Assembly: GCA_030697175.1 (NCBI GenBank)
Contig: JAUYQR010000005.1
Coordinates: 1 to 64,000 of the forward strand
DNA length: 64,000 nucleotides
Direction: 5' to 3'
From: Paracoccaceae bacterium
GTDB taxonomy: Bacteria > Pseudomonadota > Alphaproteobacteria > Rhodobacterales > Rhodobacteraceae
Shown: positions 40,766 through 49,641 of the stretch, piece by piece
Numbering within the stretch: the first letter of the stretch is position 1
How the letters are laid out: every line of letters starts with the position of its first letter
The notes under the pieces: model-generated
What the model saw: only the letters and a program-made list of their open reading frames with translations
What the model was told of the DNA's origin: nothing
Database searches by the model: none
Program-made: the position numbers and the translations under genes

Positions 40766-41551
40766 CTAGCCGCGCACCACGCCCCGGAACGCGTCGAACA
40801 ATCCGTCATTGCCGGCGATGATCGAGCCGTCCAGCGGGTCTGCGCCGTCGCGGATGCCCGACACCATGCCGCCGGCTTCGCGCACCAGAAGGATGCCTGC
40901 GGCGATGTCCCAGGCGTTCAGTTCGCGTTCCCAGTAGCCTTCGTAGCGGCCTGCGGCCACATACGCGAGGTCAAGCGCCGCCGAGCCCCAGCGCCGCACC
41001 CCGGCGCAGGCCGGCATCAGGCGCGCAAGGTCTTGCAGCATCGCGGGCAGGGTGGCCTTGGCCCCGAACGGCACGCCAGTGGCAAAGACCGCTTCCGACA
41101 TGGTGCGACGGCCCGACACGCGCAGGCGGCGGTTGTCGTTCAGCCAGCAGCCGGCACCTTTTTCGGCCCAGAACATCTCGTCCTTCGCCGGATCGAAGAC
41201 CACGCCGGAGACGATCTCGCCCTTGTGTTCCAGCGCGATCGAGACCGACCAGTGCGGCATCCCGTGCAGGAAGTTCGTGGTGCCATCCAACGGATCGACG
41301 ATCCAGCGCCGGGTCGGGTCGGCGCCATCGGCGCCGCCGGTTTCCTCGCCCAGCCAGCCATAGGTCGGACGGCCACCGAGCAGTTCTTCCTTGATGATCC
41401 GCTCCGCCTCGCGGTCGGCGCGGCTGACGAAATCGCCGGGGCCCTTGGTCGAGACCTGAAGGTTCTCCACCTCGCGGAAGTCCTTTACCAGGCTGCGGCC
41501 CGCCTTGCGGGCGGCCTTGATCATCAGGTTGAGGTTGGCAGAGCCTTGCAT
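40766..41551 (-). CDS. Inositol-1-monophosphatase family (SuhB-like) phosphatase
   Basis: A 261-residue Mg-dependent phosphatase. Metal-binding motifs are 'GEETGGADG' (first Glu), 'WIVDPLDGTTNFLHGMPHW' (DPxDG) and 'NAWDIAAGILLVREAGG' (WDxAAG). The ATG at 41551 gives the usual 'ANLNLMIKAARKAGRSL' N-terminus. Its stop is 2 bp from the rhomboid stop. Confidence 0.94.
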   Translation of the reverse strand: MQGSANLNLMIKAARKAGRSLVKDFREVENLQVSTKGPGDFVSRADREAERIIKEELLGGRPTYGWLGEETGGADGADPTRRWIVDPLDGTTNFLHGMPHWSVSIALEHKGEIVSGVVFDPAKDEMFWAEKGAGCWLNDNRRLRVSGRRTMSEAVFATGVPFGAKATLPAMLQDLARLMPACAGVRRWGSAALDLAYVAAGRYEGYWERELNAWDIAAGILLVREAGGMVSGIRDGADPLDGSIIAGNDGLFDAFRGVVRG

Positions 41552-41582
41552 GGGATCCCTCCGGTCGGTTCCGCCCGGTGGC

Positions 41583-42308
41583 TTACAGGGGATGGGGGCC
41601 GATGAAAACCCCGTCGTCTTGCCCCGGCGTGGCATTTTGGGGTGCAACTGCGCCCAGCATCGGCCCGCGCAACTCGCGCAGCAGTTTGCGGCGGATCGCG
41701 CGGGGGTAGTCGCCTTGGGTCGGGGCAAATTCGACAAAGGCGCCGGGGCCGCGGATCACCTCGTCACGGTAGTAGGCCGCGACGCCGGATTCGTGTTCGC
41801 CGATGGCAAGGCCGTTCACCACCACATCGCCGAAATCGACGCGGCGGTAGGCCGAGGCGGCAGAGATGCCGTCGTTGTTCTGGCCGTCGCCGGCAACGTC
41901 GAGGACCTGACGGGCGCACGGAGGGGCGTCATTCAGAACATCCCGGGCGTAGACCAGGGACCAGCCAAGCGCGGTGGGCAGGTTCACTTGCGGTCGCGGT
42001 CTTGCGCGGACCTGGTCCACCACGACAGCGAGTTGCGCCGGGGTTTCAACCATCACCCACGGCACCACGATTTCCTGATGAGAGCTGCCGCTCCAGTAAT
42101 AGACCGCCAGCGCCACATTGCCTTCGGCTGACAGGAATTCGGCCTGAACCGCTGGGTCGGTCAGCGCTGCTGCAAGGCCTTCGGTCTGGATCACGTAGTC
42201 CGCCGCGTCGACCGAGCGGGACACATCGACCGCCAGCAAGAGCGCAAGCCTGCAATCGGCGCTGGCGGGCGCCGCGCAGAGGCAGAGGGGTAGCCAGATG
42301 CCCCGCAT
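41583..42308 (-). CDS. DUF1194-type von Willebrand factor A-like secreted protein
   Basis: A 241-residue exported protein. Signal peptide about 1-17 (ASADC). A VWA-like fold follows with a MIDAS-like 'LAVDVSRSVDAADY' (DxSxS), 'LPTALGWSLVYARDVL' and 'VAGDGQNNDG'. Members of this family are common in Rhodobacteraceae and have no known function. Divergent from the antiporter gene. Confidence 0.8.
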   Translation of the reverse strand: MRGIWLPLCLCAAPASADCRLALLLAVDVSRSVDAADYVIQTEGLAAALTDPAVQAEFLSAEGNVALAVYYWSGSSHQEIVVPWVMVETPAQLAVVVDQVRARPRPQVNLPTALGWSLVYARDVLNDAPPCARQVLDVAGDGQNNDGISAASAYRRVDFGDVVVNGLAIGEHESGVAAYYRDEVIRGPGAFVEFAPTQGDYPRAIRRKLLRELRGPMLGAVAPQNATPGQDDGVFIGPHPL

Positions 42309-42420
42309 GTCGGCACCTCCAGGTGGCTCAGGCTATGCTGAAAGCGGGCGGTGGCAAGATCAAACCTGCTTGCCATTCGGGGCAACCATCGGCACGCTTC
42401 GCACTGAAACGAGGCGATAC

Positions 42421-44181
42421 ATGGCAACCGAAAGTGCTGGCGTCGATCTGCCTGCCATCGTCACGCTTCTGGGCGCGGCGGTGGTGGCGGTGCCGTTGTT
42501 CAAGCGCGCGGGACTTGGGTCGGTGCTGGGGTATCTGGCGGCGGGGCTGGCAATCGGGCCGTTCGGGCTTGGCCTGTTTTCCGACCCGATGGCGATCTTG
42601 CATGTGGCCGAGCTGGGCGTGGTGATGTTCTTGTTCATCATCGGGCTGGAGATGCAGCCGTCGCGGCTGTGGGCGATGCGGCGCGACATCTTCGGCCTTG
42701 GGCTGGTGCAGGTGCTGGTCTGCATGGCGCTGTTGTCGCTGGTCGGGCTGGGGCTGGGCTACCCGTTCGCGCCGTCCTTGGTTGCGGGGACCGGGTTCGT
42801 GCTGACCTCGACCGCGATCGTGATGCAGATGCTGGAGGAGCGCGGCGATCTTTCGGCACCAAAGGGCCAGCGGATCGTGTCGATCCTGCTTTTGGAAGAC
42901 CTGGCCATCGTGCCCTTGCTGGCGCTGGTCGCGTTTCTGGCGCCGGGGGCGGCGGATGTGACGCTGGCCGACCGGGCGCTGGGGATCGGCATGGGGCTGG
43001 CTGCGATTGCCGTGCTGATCCTTGCCGGGCGCTATCTGATCAACCCGGTGTTTTCGGTGCTGGCCGGGGCCAAGGCGCGCGAGGTGATGACGGCGGCGGC
43101 GCTCTTGATCGTGCTTGGCGCCGCGCTCTGGATGCAGCTTGGCGGGCTTTCGGCGGCGATGGGGGCGTTTCTGGCGGGGGTGCTCTTGTCGGAATCCACC
43201 TATCGCCACCAGCTTGAGGCCGATGTGGAGCCGTTTCGGGGGCTGCTTCTGGGGCTGTTCTTTCTGGCCGTCGGCATGGCGCTGGACCTTTCGGTGGTTG
43301 CGGCGAACTGGCGATTGATCCTGATTTCGGTCGTGGCGCTGACGGCGCTGAAGATGCTGGCGATCTATTCGGTGGCGCGCCTGTTCCGCGCATCGCACCG
43401 CGAGGCGGTGGAGCGGCTGGTCCTGATGGCGCAAGGCGGCGAGTTCGCCTTTGTGCTGTATGCCGCGGCGCTTTCGGTGGGCCTGATCAACGCCGAGGAA
43501 AACGCCACGCTTACCGCCGTCATCATCATCTCGATGGTGATGACGCCGTTGTTCGTGCTGGCGCATGACCGGCTGATGCCGAAACCGCTGGCCGCGACCG
43601 ACGGACTGCCGATGCCGGAAGATGACGGCGCGTCGGTGCTCTTGATCGGGTTTGGCAGGTTCGGGCAGGTGGTCAGCCAGCCCCTGTTCGCGTCGGGCTA
43701 CAAGGTGTCGATCATCGACATCGACACCGAGATGATCGCCACCGCGACCGGCATGGGCTTCAAGGTGTATTTCGGTGACGGCACGCGGCTGGATATCCTG
43801 CACGCCGCCGGGGCGACCCATGCGCGTGCCATCATCATCTGCATCGACAATCAGGGTGCGGCCACCCGCATCGCGCATCTGTTGCGGGATGAATGCCCGC
43901 TGATCCCGGTCTTTGCGCGCAGCTTTGACCGGCGCCACTCGATTGACCTGATCAAGGCGGGGGTCGAGGTGCCGATCCGGGAAACCTACGAATCGGCGCT
44001 GCTCTTGGGTGGCAACCTGTTGCGGCATTTCGGGCTGGAGGAGGAGCGGGTCAGCGAGACGCTGAACGACGTGCGGCTGCGTGATGCCGACCGCTTTGCC
44101 CTGCAACTGGCGGGTGACATCTATTCGGGCCGTGACCTGTTGCGCGTCGATGCCGGGCTGGCGGTGGAAAACTCGGGCTGA
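42421..44181 (+). CDS. Kef-type monovalent cation:proton antiporter (CPA2) with TrkA-N domain
   Basis: A 586-residue inner-membrane protein. About 12 helices (1-395) form the Na/H-exchanger core ('GLEMQPSRLW', 'STAIVMQMLEERGDL', 'LLEDLAIVPLLALVAF'). A cytosolic TrkA-N/RCK nucleotide-binding domain follows (about 410-530, 'LLIGFGRFGQVVSQPLF'). It resembles KefB/KefC, the glutathione-gated K+ efflux systems, but no kefF/kefG gene is adjacent. The ATG at 42421 opens the first helix; an earlier ATG at 42298 has no support. Confidence 0.93.
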   Translation: MATESAGVDLPAIVTLLGAAVVAVPLFKRAGLGSVLGYLAAGLAIGPFGLGLFSDPMAILHVAELGVVMFLFIIGLEMQPSRLWAMRRDIFGLGLVQVLVCMALLSLVGLGLGYPFAPSLVAGTGFVLTSTAIVMQMLEERGDLSAPKGQRIVSILLLEDLAIVPLLALVAFLAPGAADVTLADRALGIGMGLAAIAVLILAGRYLINPVFSVLAGAKAREVMTAAALLIVLGAALWMQLGGLSAAMGAFLAGVLLSESTYRHQLEADVEPFRGLLLGLFFLAVGMALDLSVVAANWRLILISVVALTALKMLAIYSVARLFRASHREAVERLVLMAQGGEFAFVLYAAALSVGLINAEENATLTAVIIISMVMTPLFVLAHDRLMPKPLAATDGLPMPEDDGASVLLIGFGRFGQVVSQPLFASGYKVSIIDIDTEMIATATGMGFKVYFGDGTRLDILHAAGATHARAIIICIDNQGAATRIAHLLRDECPLIPVFARSFDRRHSIDLIKAGVEVPIRETYESALLLGGNLLRHFGLEEERVSETLNDVRLRDADRFALQLAGDIYSGRDLLRVDAGLAVENSG

Positions 44182-44195
44182 TCACGGGCCTCCAG

Positions 44196-45101
44196 TCACT
44201 GGCGCTGCAGCTTGACCGGCTCGCTGCGGCCAAGGCGCAGGAAATGCGCCATGAAGGGTTTGGCCACATCCTCGGACCGGGTGGCCGCGTAGAGGCGTTT
44301 GGTCACTGTGGCGGGGCCGAGGGGGCGGGTGACGTAATCCGCGCTGGATTTCACCTCGCGCAGCACCCAGTCGGGCAGCACCGCCACGCCACGGTTCGAC
44401 CCGACCAGCATCAGGATCACCGCCGTCAGTTCGGCAGTGCGCTGGGCGCGGGGTTCGACCTTGGCCGGGGTCAGCAGTTCGGTGAACACATCCAGCTTGT
44501 CGCGGGTGACGGGGTAGGTGATCAGCACCTGGTCGCGGAAGTCCTCGGCTTCGATGAACGTCTTTTGCGCCAAGGGGTTGGCGGCTGAAGCCAGAAACGT
44601 CGGGTGATAGTCAAAGAGCGGGTTGTAGGTGATGCCCGGCAGTTCGACGGGGTTCGAGGAGATCACCAGATCCACCTCCTCGCGGTTCAGGGCGGGCAGG
44701 GCGTCGAAGGCGAGGCCGGCACGGATATCGACGTCGATCTCGGGCCAGGCGTGGCGGAAAAGTTCCAGCACCGGGAACAGCCAGTCGAAACAGGCGTGAC
44801 ATTCGATGGCGATGTGCAGCCTGCCGGTCTTGCCGGAGCGCAGGCTGCGGAATTCTTCCTCCATGGCGTCGATTTCCGGCAGGATGCGGTCGGCGGCGCG
44901 CAGCATCCGGATGCCTGCGGCGGAGAGCTTCATCGGCTTGGAGCGGCGCACGAACAGCTCCATTCCGGCCTGATCCTCCAGCCCCGCGACCTGATGGCTG
45001 AGGGCCGATTGGGTCATGTTCAGCATCTCGGCCGCGCGTGCGAGGCCGCCTGCCTGGTGGATGGCACGGATGGTTCGCAGGTGGCGCAGCTCGACATACA
45101 T
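44196..45101 (-). CDS. metR: LysR-family regulator, probably MetR
   Basis: A 301-residue LysR protein. HTH at 1-60 ('ELRHLRTIRAIHQAGGLARAAEMLNMTQSALSHQVAGLEDQAGMELFVR') and a periplasmic-binding-like effector domain with 'HIAIECHACFDWLFPVL', a sequence typical of MetR. Divergent from metF over an 87-bp gap that contains a perfect 7-bp inverted repeat. MetR proteins activate methionine-cycle genes with homocysteine as co-effector. Confidence 0.9.
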   Translation of the reverse strand: MYVELRHLRTIRAIHQAGGLARAAEMLNMTQSALSHQVAGLEDQAGMELFVRRSKPMKLSAAGIRMLRAADRILPEIDAMEEEFRSLRSGKTGRLHIAIECHACFDWLFPVLELFRHAWPEIDVDIRAGLAFDALPALNREEVDLVISSNPVELPGITYNPLFDYHPTFLASAANPLAQKTFIEAEDFRDQVLITYPVTRDKLDVFTELLTPAKVEPRAQRTAELTAVILMLVGSNRGVAVLPDWVLREVKSSADYVTRPLGPATVTKRLYAATRSEDVAKPFMAHFLRLGRSEPVKLQRQ

Positions 45102-45111
45102 GCGGTGAGCC

Positions 45112-45135
45112 TCATAATGATGGTGAGTATTATGA
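45112..45135. promoter_or_regulatory. Inverted repeat TCATAAT-N10-ATTATGA, candidate MetR operator
   Basis: A perfect 7-bp inverted repeat spaced by 10 nt lies in the metR-metF gap, 10 bp upstream of the metR ATG and 53 bp upstream of metF. Size and spacing fit a LysR-type recognition site. It is AT-rich in a GC-rich region. The sequence is not the E. coli MetR consensus. Confidence 0.6.
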
Positions 45136-45188
45136 ATTGGTCTCACATCGCGGAATCTGAGACAAGAGGGCATAGAAGGAGCCTGCCC

Positions 45189-46058
45189 ATGACCACCTTG
45201 CCCCGCATCTCGTTTGAATTCTTCCCGCCGCAGACGCTGGATGCGTCGTTCCGGCTGTGGGAAACGGTGCAGGCACTGGCGCCGATGCAGCCCAACTTCG
45301 TGTCGGTGACCTATGGCGCGGGCGGCACCACCCGCAAGCTGACGCATGAGGCGGTCAGCGCGATCGGCCGCAACTACGGGCTGAACGTCGCGGCGCACCT
45401 GACCTGCGTTGATGCGACGCGCACCGAGACGCTGGAAATCGCCGAGGCCTATGCGGCGGCGGGTGTGACCGAGATCGTGGCGCTGCGTGGCGATGCGCCG
45501 AAGGGGGCCACCCGCTTCACCCCGCATCCCGATGGGTTTGCAAGTTCGGTCGAGCTGGTCGAGGCGCTGGCCGCCACCGGCAAGTTCAAGATCAGGGTCG
45601 GTGCCTATCCCGAGCCGCACCCGGACGCCGCCGACAGCTTTGCCGATGTGGCCTGGCTGAAGCGCAAGATCGACGCGGGGGCCACGTCTGCGATCACCCA
45701 GTTCTTCTTCGACGCCGACACCTTCTTTCGGTTCCGCGATGCCTGTGCCAAGGCGGGGATCACCGCGCCGATCATCCCCGGCATCCTGCCGATCACCTCG
45801 TGGGAGGGCGCGAAGAAGTTTGCCGCGCGCTGCGGGACCAAGGTTCCGGGCAAGCTGGACGAGGCTTTCACCACAGCCGCCCGCGACGGGCGCGAGGAGT
45901 TGCTGGCGCTGGCGCAATGCACGGCACTTTGTGACCGGCTGTTGCAGGGCGGTGTGGACGACCTGCACTTTTACACCCTGAACCGCCCGCACCTGACCCG
46001 CGAAGTGGTGCGCGCGCTGGGAATCACGCCGGAACTGGTGCTGGAAAAGGTCGCCTGA
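45189..46058 (+). CDS. metF: Methylenetetrahydrofolate reductase (NAD(P)H)
   Basis: A 289-residue FAD enzyme reducing 5,10-methylene-THF to 5-methyl-THF for methionine synthesis. Landmarks are 'ISFEFFPPQTL' (catalytic Glu region), 'NFVSVTYGAGGTTRKLT', 'HLTCVDATR', 'LRGDAPKGATRF' and 'AITQFFFDADTFFRFRD'. The GAAGGA at 45177 is the ribosome site. A strong terminator follows. Confidence 0.96.
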   Translation: MTTLPRISFEFFPPQTLDASFRLWETVQALAPMQPNFVSVTYGAGGTTRKLTHEAVSAIGRNYGLNVAAHLTCVDATRTETLEIAEAYAAAGVTEIVALRGDAPKGATRFTPHPDGFASSVELVEALAATGKFKIRVGAYPEPHPDAADSFADVAWLKRKIDAGATSAITQFFFDADTFFRFRDACAKAGITAPIIPGILPITSWEGAKKFAARCGTKVPGKLDEAFTTAARDGREELLALAQCTALCDRLLQGGVDDLHFYTLNRPHLTREVVRALGITPELVLEKVA

Positions 46059-46091
46059 ATTCGCCCTGCGGGGCACACGACGTCTCCCTCG

Positions 46092-46135
46092 CGGCCCCTT
46101 GATGCGCTGAAAACGCATCGGGGGCCGTCTTTTTT
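46092..46135 (+). terminator. Terminator of metF
   Basis: A long imperfect stem (CGGCCCC..GATGCG / CGCATC..GGGGCCG) with a 7-nt A-rich loop is followed by TCTTTTTTC. Strong intrinsic terminator 34 bp past the metF stop. Confidence 0.88.
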
Positions 46136-46197
46136 CGTGCCGCTTGTTCCCCCGGCGGGATCGGGTAAGGTCTGCCCAACCCGCCCGAGGATGCGCA

Positions 46198-46638
46198 ATG
46201 CCGAAGCTGATTACCGTCTTGAACGGCCCGAACCTGAACCTGCTTGGCGCCCGTCAGCCGGAAATCTACGGGCGTGAAACGCTGGCTGACGTGGCGCAGG
46301 CCTTGTCGGATCTGGCCGATGATCTGGGCGTTGCGGTCCGCTGCCTGCAATCGAACCATGAGGGTCAGTTGATCGACTGGGTGCAGGACGCGCGCGGCAC
46401 GTCGGCGGGCATCATCATCAATGCAGGGGCGCTTACCCATACCTCCATCGCCCTTCTGGATGCGCTGAACACCTTCGAAGGGCCAGTGGTGGAAGTGCAC
46501 ATTTCGAACATTCACAAGCGCGAGGCGTTTCGGCACCAGTCCTACATCAGCCTGCGCGCAGACAGCGTGATCGTGGGCTGTGGCACGCATGGATACCAGT
46601 TGGCGCTGCGGCATCTGGCATCGCAGGTGGCGAAATGA
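46198..46638 (+). CDS. aroQ: Type II 3-dehydroquinate dehydratase
   Basis: A 146-residue shikimate-pathway enzyme (3-dehydroquinate to 3-dehydroshikimate). Landmarks are '[18 protein letters not shown]' (with the catalytic Arg and Tyr), '[12 protein letters not shown]', '[17 protein letters not shown]' and '[20 protein letters not shown]' (catalytic His). Its stop overlaps the following aldolase start by 4 nt (ATGA). This is unusual company: in many alphaproteobacteria aroQ precedes accB-accC. Confidence 0.96.
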   Translation: MPKLITVLNGPNLNLLGARQPEIYGRETLADVAQALSDLADDLGVAVRCLQSNHEGQLIDWVQDARGTSAGIIINAGALTHTSIALLDALNTFEGPVVEVHISNIHKREAFRHQSYISLRADSVIVGCGTHGYQLALRHLASQVAK

Positions 46639-47402
46639 CCATGCCGATCAATGTCTTCAAGCGCGATCTTCGTGAAGGTCGCCAGCAGATCGGCCTGTGG
46701 AATTCGATCCCCGGTCCGGTGGTGATCGAGATGCTGGCGGGGACGGGGTTCGATTTCATAACTGTCGATACAGAACATTCGCTGACCGACATTCCCGACA
46801 TTCTGGGCATGTTGCAGGCGCTGGCGCCCTATCCGGTGTCGCCCGTGGTGCGGCCGCAGTCGCAAGACCCCGCGCTGATCAAGCGGTTGCTGGATTTCGG
46901 GGCGCAGACCTTGATGATCCCCTATGTCCAGTCGGCCGACGAGGCGCGGGCGCTGGTTGCCGCCATGCGCTATGCCCCGCGCGGGTTTCGCGGGGTGGCG
47001 GGTGGCACGCGGGCGTCGCGCTTTGGCACCGTGCCGGATTATTTCACCCGTGCCGAGGAAGAACTGTGCCTGATCGTGCAGATCGAAACGCATGAGGCGG
47101 TGGCCGCGATCGAGGAGATTGCGGCGGTCGACGGCGTTGATGCGCTGTTCATCGGACCGGCAGACCTTGCTGCCTCGCTTGGTCATCCGGGCAACATGGC
47201 GCATCCAGAGGTGGTGGCGGCCATCGAAGCTGCGATCAAACGCATCGTCGCCACCGGAAAGCCTGCGGGTATTCTGGTGGTGGACACCGATTTCGCGCGC
47301 AAGTGCATTGGCTGGGGCACGACCTACACGGCGGTGGGGGTCGATCTTTGGCTGCTTGCCGCCGCCGCGCGGGGTCTGGCCGCCGGTTTTCGCCAAGGGT
47401 GA
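46635..47402 (+). CDS. HpcH/HpaI family aldolase (4-hydroxy-2-oxoacid aldolase type)
   Basis: A 255-residue class II aldolase. Landmarks are '[34 protein letters not shown]', '[30 protein letters not shown]' (Arg and metal region), '[36 protein letters not shown]'. The pattern matches HpaI/GarL more closely than the aldolase at 17.8 kb does. Coupled to aroQ upstream and to the ligase downstream by 4-nt overlaps. Confidence 0.9.
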   Translation: MTMPINVFKRDLREGRQQIGLWNSIPGPVVIEMLAGTGFDFITVDTEHSLTDIPDILGMLQALAPYPVSPVVRPQSQDPALIKRLLDFGAQTLMIPYVQSADEARALVAAMRYAPRGFRGVAGGTRASRFGTVPDYFTRAEEELCLIVQIETHEAVAAIEEIAAVDGVDALFIGPADLAASLGHPGNMAHPEVVAAIEAAIKRIVATGKPAGILVVDTDFARKCIGWGTTYTAVGVDLWLLAAAARGLAAGFRQG

Positions 47403-48574
47403 GCGGCGGGGCCTCCAAGGGCGGGTTTCGCTGGCATCCGGTGGCGCGGCTGTTTGATGCCGAGGGCGAACAGCGCCCGGTGGCATCGACGGCGTCCGTC
47501 ATGGCCGAACGACCTTCGGCGCTGGCATTGGCGGCGGCGCTTGGATCGCCGGTGTTTCGCATCGGCGGCGACGGTCCGGCACCGGAACCCGGCGCGGAGC
47601 CGTTGGTCGAGACGCTCACCTCAGGTTCAACCGGAACGCCGCGCCGCATACGGCGCAGCCATGCGTCGTGGATCGCCAGCTTTGAGGTGAATGCCGCGCG
47701 GTTCGGCATCGGCCCCGGCGCGCGGGTGGCGGTGCTGGGGCGGCTGGTGCATTCGCTGTCGCTTTATGGCGCGGTGGAGGGGATGCATCTTGGTGCCGAG
47801 GTGCATCTGCTGGACAGTTTGCGCCCTGACCGGCAGCGTCTGGCGCTGGGCGAGCGAAAGATCAGCCACCTTTATGCGACCCCGGCGCAACTGCGGTTGC
47901 TGGTGGACCATCCGGGTGCCGTTTGCCCCGATCTGCGGTTGATCCTGGTTGGCGGGTCGAAACTGGACGCAGCGCTGCGGGCCGCCGCCCGGACGCTTGC
48001 CCCTGCGGCGCGGATTGTCGAGTTTTACGGCGCGGCGGAAACCTCGTTCATCACCTTGGCCGATGACGCGACACCGGAAGGGTCGGTGGGGAAGGTCTAT
48101 CCGGGCGTGGCGCTTGATCTGCGCCAGGGGCAGATCTGGGTGAAAAGCCCGTATCTGTTCGAGGCGTATGCCGGTGCGCCGGGCGGGGCGGTCTGGCAGG
48201 ATGGCTGGCTGTCGGTGGGCGAGATCGGGCGGCTGGAGGACGGTTGGCTGTACCTGATGGGTCGCGCCGGACGGATGGTCACGGTGGCCGATCAGAACGT
48301 GTTTCCCGAAGAAATCGAGGGGCTTTTGGTCGCCATGCCCGGTATCCGCCAAGCGGCCGTTCTGGCGCGACCCGACGCGCGGCGGGGCATGGTGCTGATT
48401 GCGGTGGTGCAGGGCGACCCGGCGCAGGAAGCAGCGGTCATGGCGGCACTCCGGGCCACGCTCGGGCCGTTGAAGGCGCCCAAGGCGTTGATCTGGCGGC
48501 AGGATTGGCCGACCGTCGCCTCGGGCAAGACCGACCTTGCGGGCATCGAGCGAGAGACGTCATGGCCCAATTGA
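47399..48574 (+). CDS. Short AMP-binding acyl-CoA ligase-like protein
   Basis: A 391-residue ANL-superfamily member, shorter than the usual 500-550. The N-terminal approx. 100 residues of the standard fold are reduced. The P-loop 'LTSGSTGTPRRIRRSH', 'EFYGAAETSFI' and hinge 'LYLMGRAGRMVTVADQNVFPEEIE' are present, as is a C-terminal catalytic Lys candidate in 'TVASGKTDLAG'. The GTG at 47399 overlaps the preceding stop (GTGA) and is in frame; no ATG fits. In Bacillus, an acyl-CoA ligase and a thiolase (yhfT, yhfS) accompany a bioY homologue, and the same trio is found here. Confidence 0.8.
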   Translation: MSGGASKGGFRWHPVARLFDAEGEQRPVASTASVMAERPSALALAAALGSPVFRIGGDGPAPEPGAEPLVETLTSGSTGTPRRIRRSHASWIASFEVNAARFGIGPGARVAVLGRLVHSLSLYGAVEGMHLGAEVHLLDSLRPDRQRLALGERKISHLYATPAQLRLLVDHPGAVCPDLRLILVGGSKLDAALRAAARTLAPAARIVEFYGAAETSFITLADDATPEGSVGKVYPGVALDLRQGQIWVKSPYLFEAYAGAPGGAVWQDGWLSVGEIGRLEDGWLYLMGRAGRMVTVADQNVFPEEIEGLLVAMPGIRQAAVLARPDARRGMVLIAVVQGDPAQEAAVMAALRATLGPLKAPKALIWRQDWPTVASGKTDLAGIERETSWPN

Positions 48575-49641
48575 TCGCCGCCCATCGCACCGCTGTTGTC
48601 CCGCGCGGCGGGGCGTTCGCGCGGCTGTCGATCGAGGAACTTGGTGCGCCGGTGATCCGGGCTTGCCTTGGGTCCGCGGGTCTGGTGCCAGCCGACATCA
48701 ACGAACTGATCTTGTCGAACGCGCTGGGGGCAGGCGGCAATCCGGCGCGGCGCACGGCGCTGGCGGCCGGATTGCCGGAGCGGGTGGCGGGGCTGTCGAT
48801 CGACCGGCAATGCGCGGGTGGGCTGGATGCGATCTTGCTGGCAGCGGCGCTGGTCGACAGCGGCGCCGCCGAGGTGGTGCTCGCTGGCGGGGTAGAGAGT
48901 TACTCGCGCCGTCCGATGCGGTTGGCGACGGATCCTGATGGTGGTCCGCCGGTGGCTTATGACGAAGCGCCGTTCACGCCCTGGCCCGACCGTAACCCCG
49001 GCATGGCCGAGGCGGCTGATGCGCTGGCGCTGCGGTTGTCCATCCCCCGCGCGGCGCAAGAGTTGTGGGCGGTGGGCAGCCACGCCAAGGCGCTGGCCGC
49101 CGATCTTGGGGCCGAGATCGTTCCCTTGGCCGGGCAGGCCCGCGATGCCTTTACCCGCAGCCTGACCCCGGCACTGGCCGCCCGTGCGCCGGTCGTTGTG
49201 GGCAGCATCACGGCGGCCACGGCGGCGGTTGCGGCGGATGCGGCGGCGTTCGTTCTGGTGGCGTCTGACCGGATGGCGGCACGATTTGCCCGCAGCCTGC
49301 GGATCGTCGGCGGGGCGACCCTTGGCGCCGACCCGATCGAGCCGGGGCTGGCGCCGCTGGCCGCAATCCGCAAGGTCTGGGACGGCGGGCCCTTGGCGAT
49401 GGCCGAGGTGATGGAGGCTTATGCCGTGCAGGCGATGGCAGTGGTCAACGGCGCGGGGATCGACCCGGCCCGCGTCAACCTTGGCGGTGGCGCGTTGGCG
49501 CGCGGCCATCCGATCGGTGCGTCAGGCGCGATCCTTGCGGTGCGGCTGTTCCACGGCCTTCGTGCAGGGCGTGGGCTTGCCGCCATCGCGGCAGCGGGCG
49601 GCATCGGCACCGCCCTTCTGGTCGAGGTGTCAGGCGCGTGA
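48562..49641 (+). CDS. Thiolase-family protein lacking the second catalytic Cys
   Basis: A 359-residue thiolase-fold protein. The acyl-accepting Cys is present in 'IDRQCAGGLDAI' and the His in 'GGGALARGHPIGASGA'. The C-terminal segment normally 'CIGGGMG' reads 'AAAGGIG', so the Cys that activates the second substrate is Ala. At 359 residues it is shorter than usual (about 390-400). It overlaps the ligase gene by 13 nt. It may act as a thioester hydrolase or transferase or have lost thiolase activity. It ends 12 nt inside the convergent bioY. Confidence 0.8.
   Translation: MAQLIAAHRTAVVPRGGAFARLSIEELGAPVIRACLGSAGLVPADINELILSNALGAGGNPARRTALAAGLPERVAGLSIDRQCAGGLDAILLAAALVDSGAAEVVLAGGVESYSRRPMRLATDPDGGPPVAYDEAPFTPWPDRNPGMAEAADALALRLSIPRAAQELWAVGSHAKALAADLGAEIVPLAGQARDAFTRSLTPALAARAPVVVGSITAATAAVAADAAAFVLVASDRMAARFARSLRIVGGATLGADPIEPGLAPLAAIRKVWDGGPLAMAEVMEAYAVQAMAVVNGAGIDPARVNLGGGALARGHPIGASGAILAVRLFHGLRAGRGLAAIAAAGGIGTALLVEVSGA

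Noticed and set aside
42328-44106. Long minus-strand frame opposite the Kef-type antiporter
   Set aside because: Hydrophilic His/Gln/Arg-rich mirror of a membrane protein, no start signal, no family.
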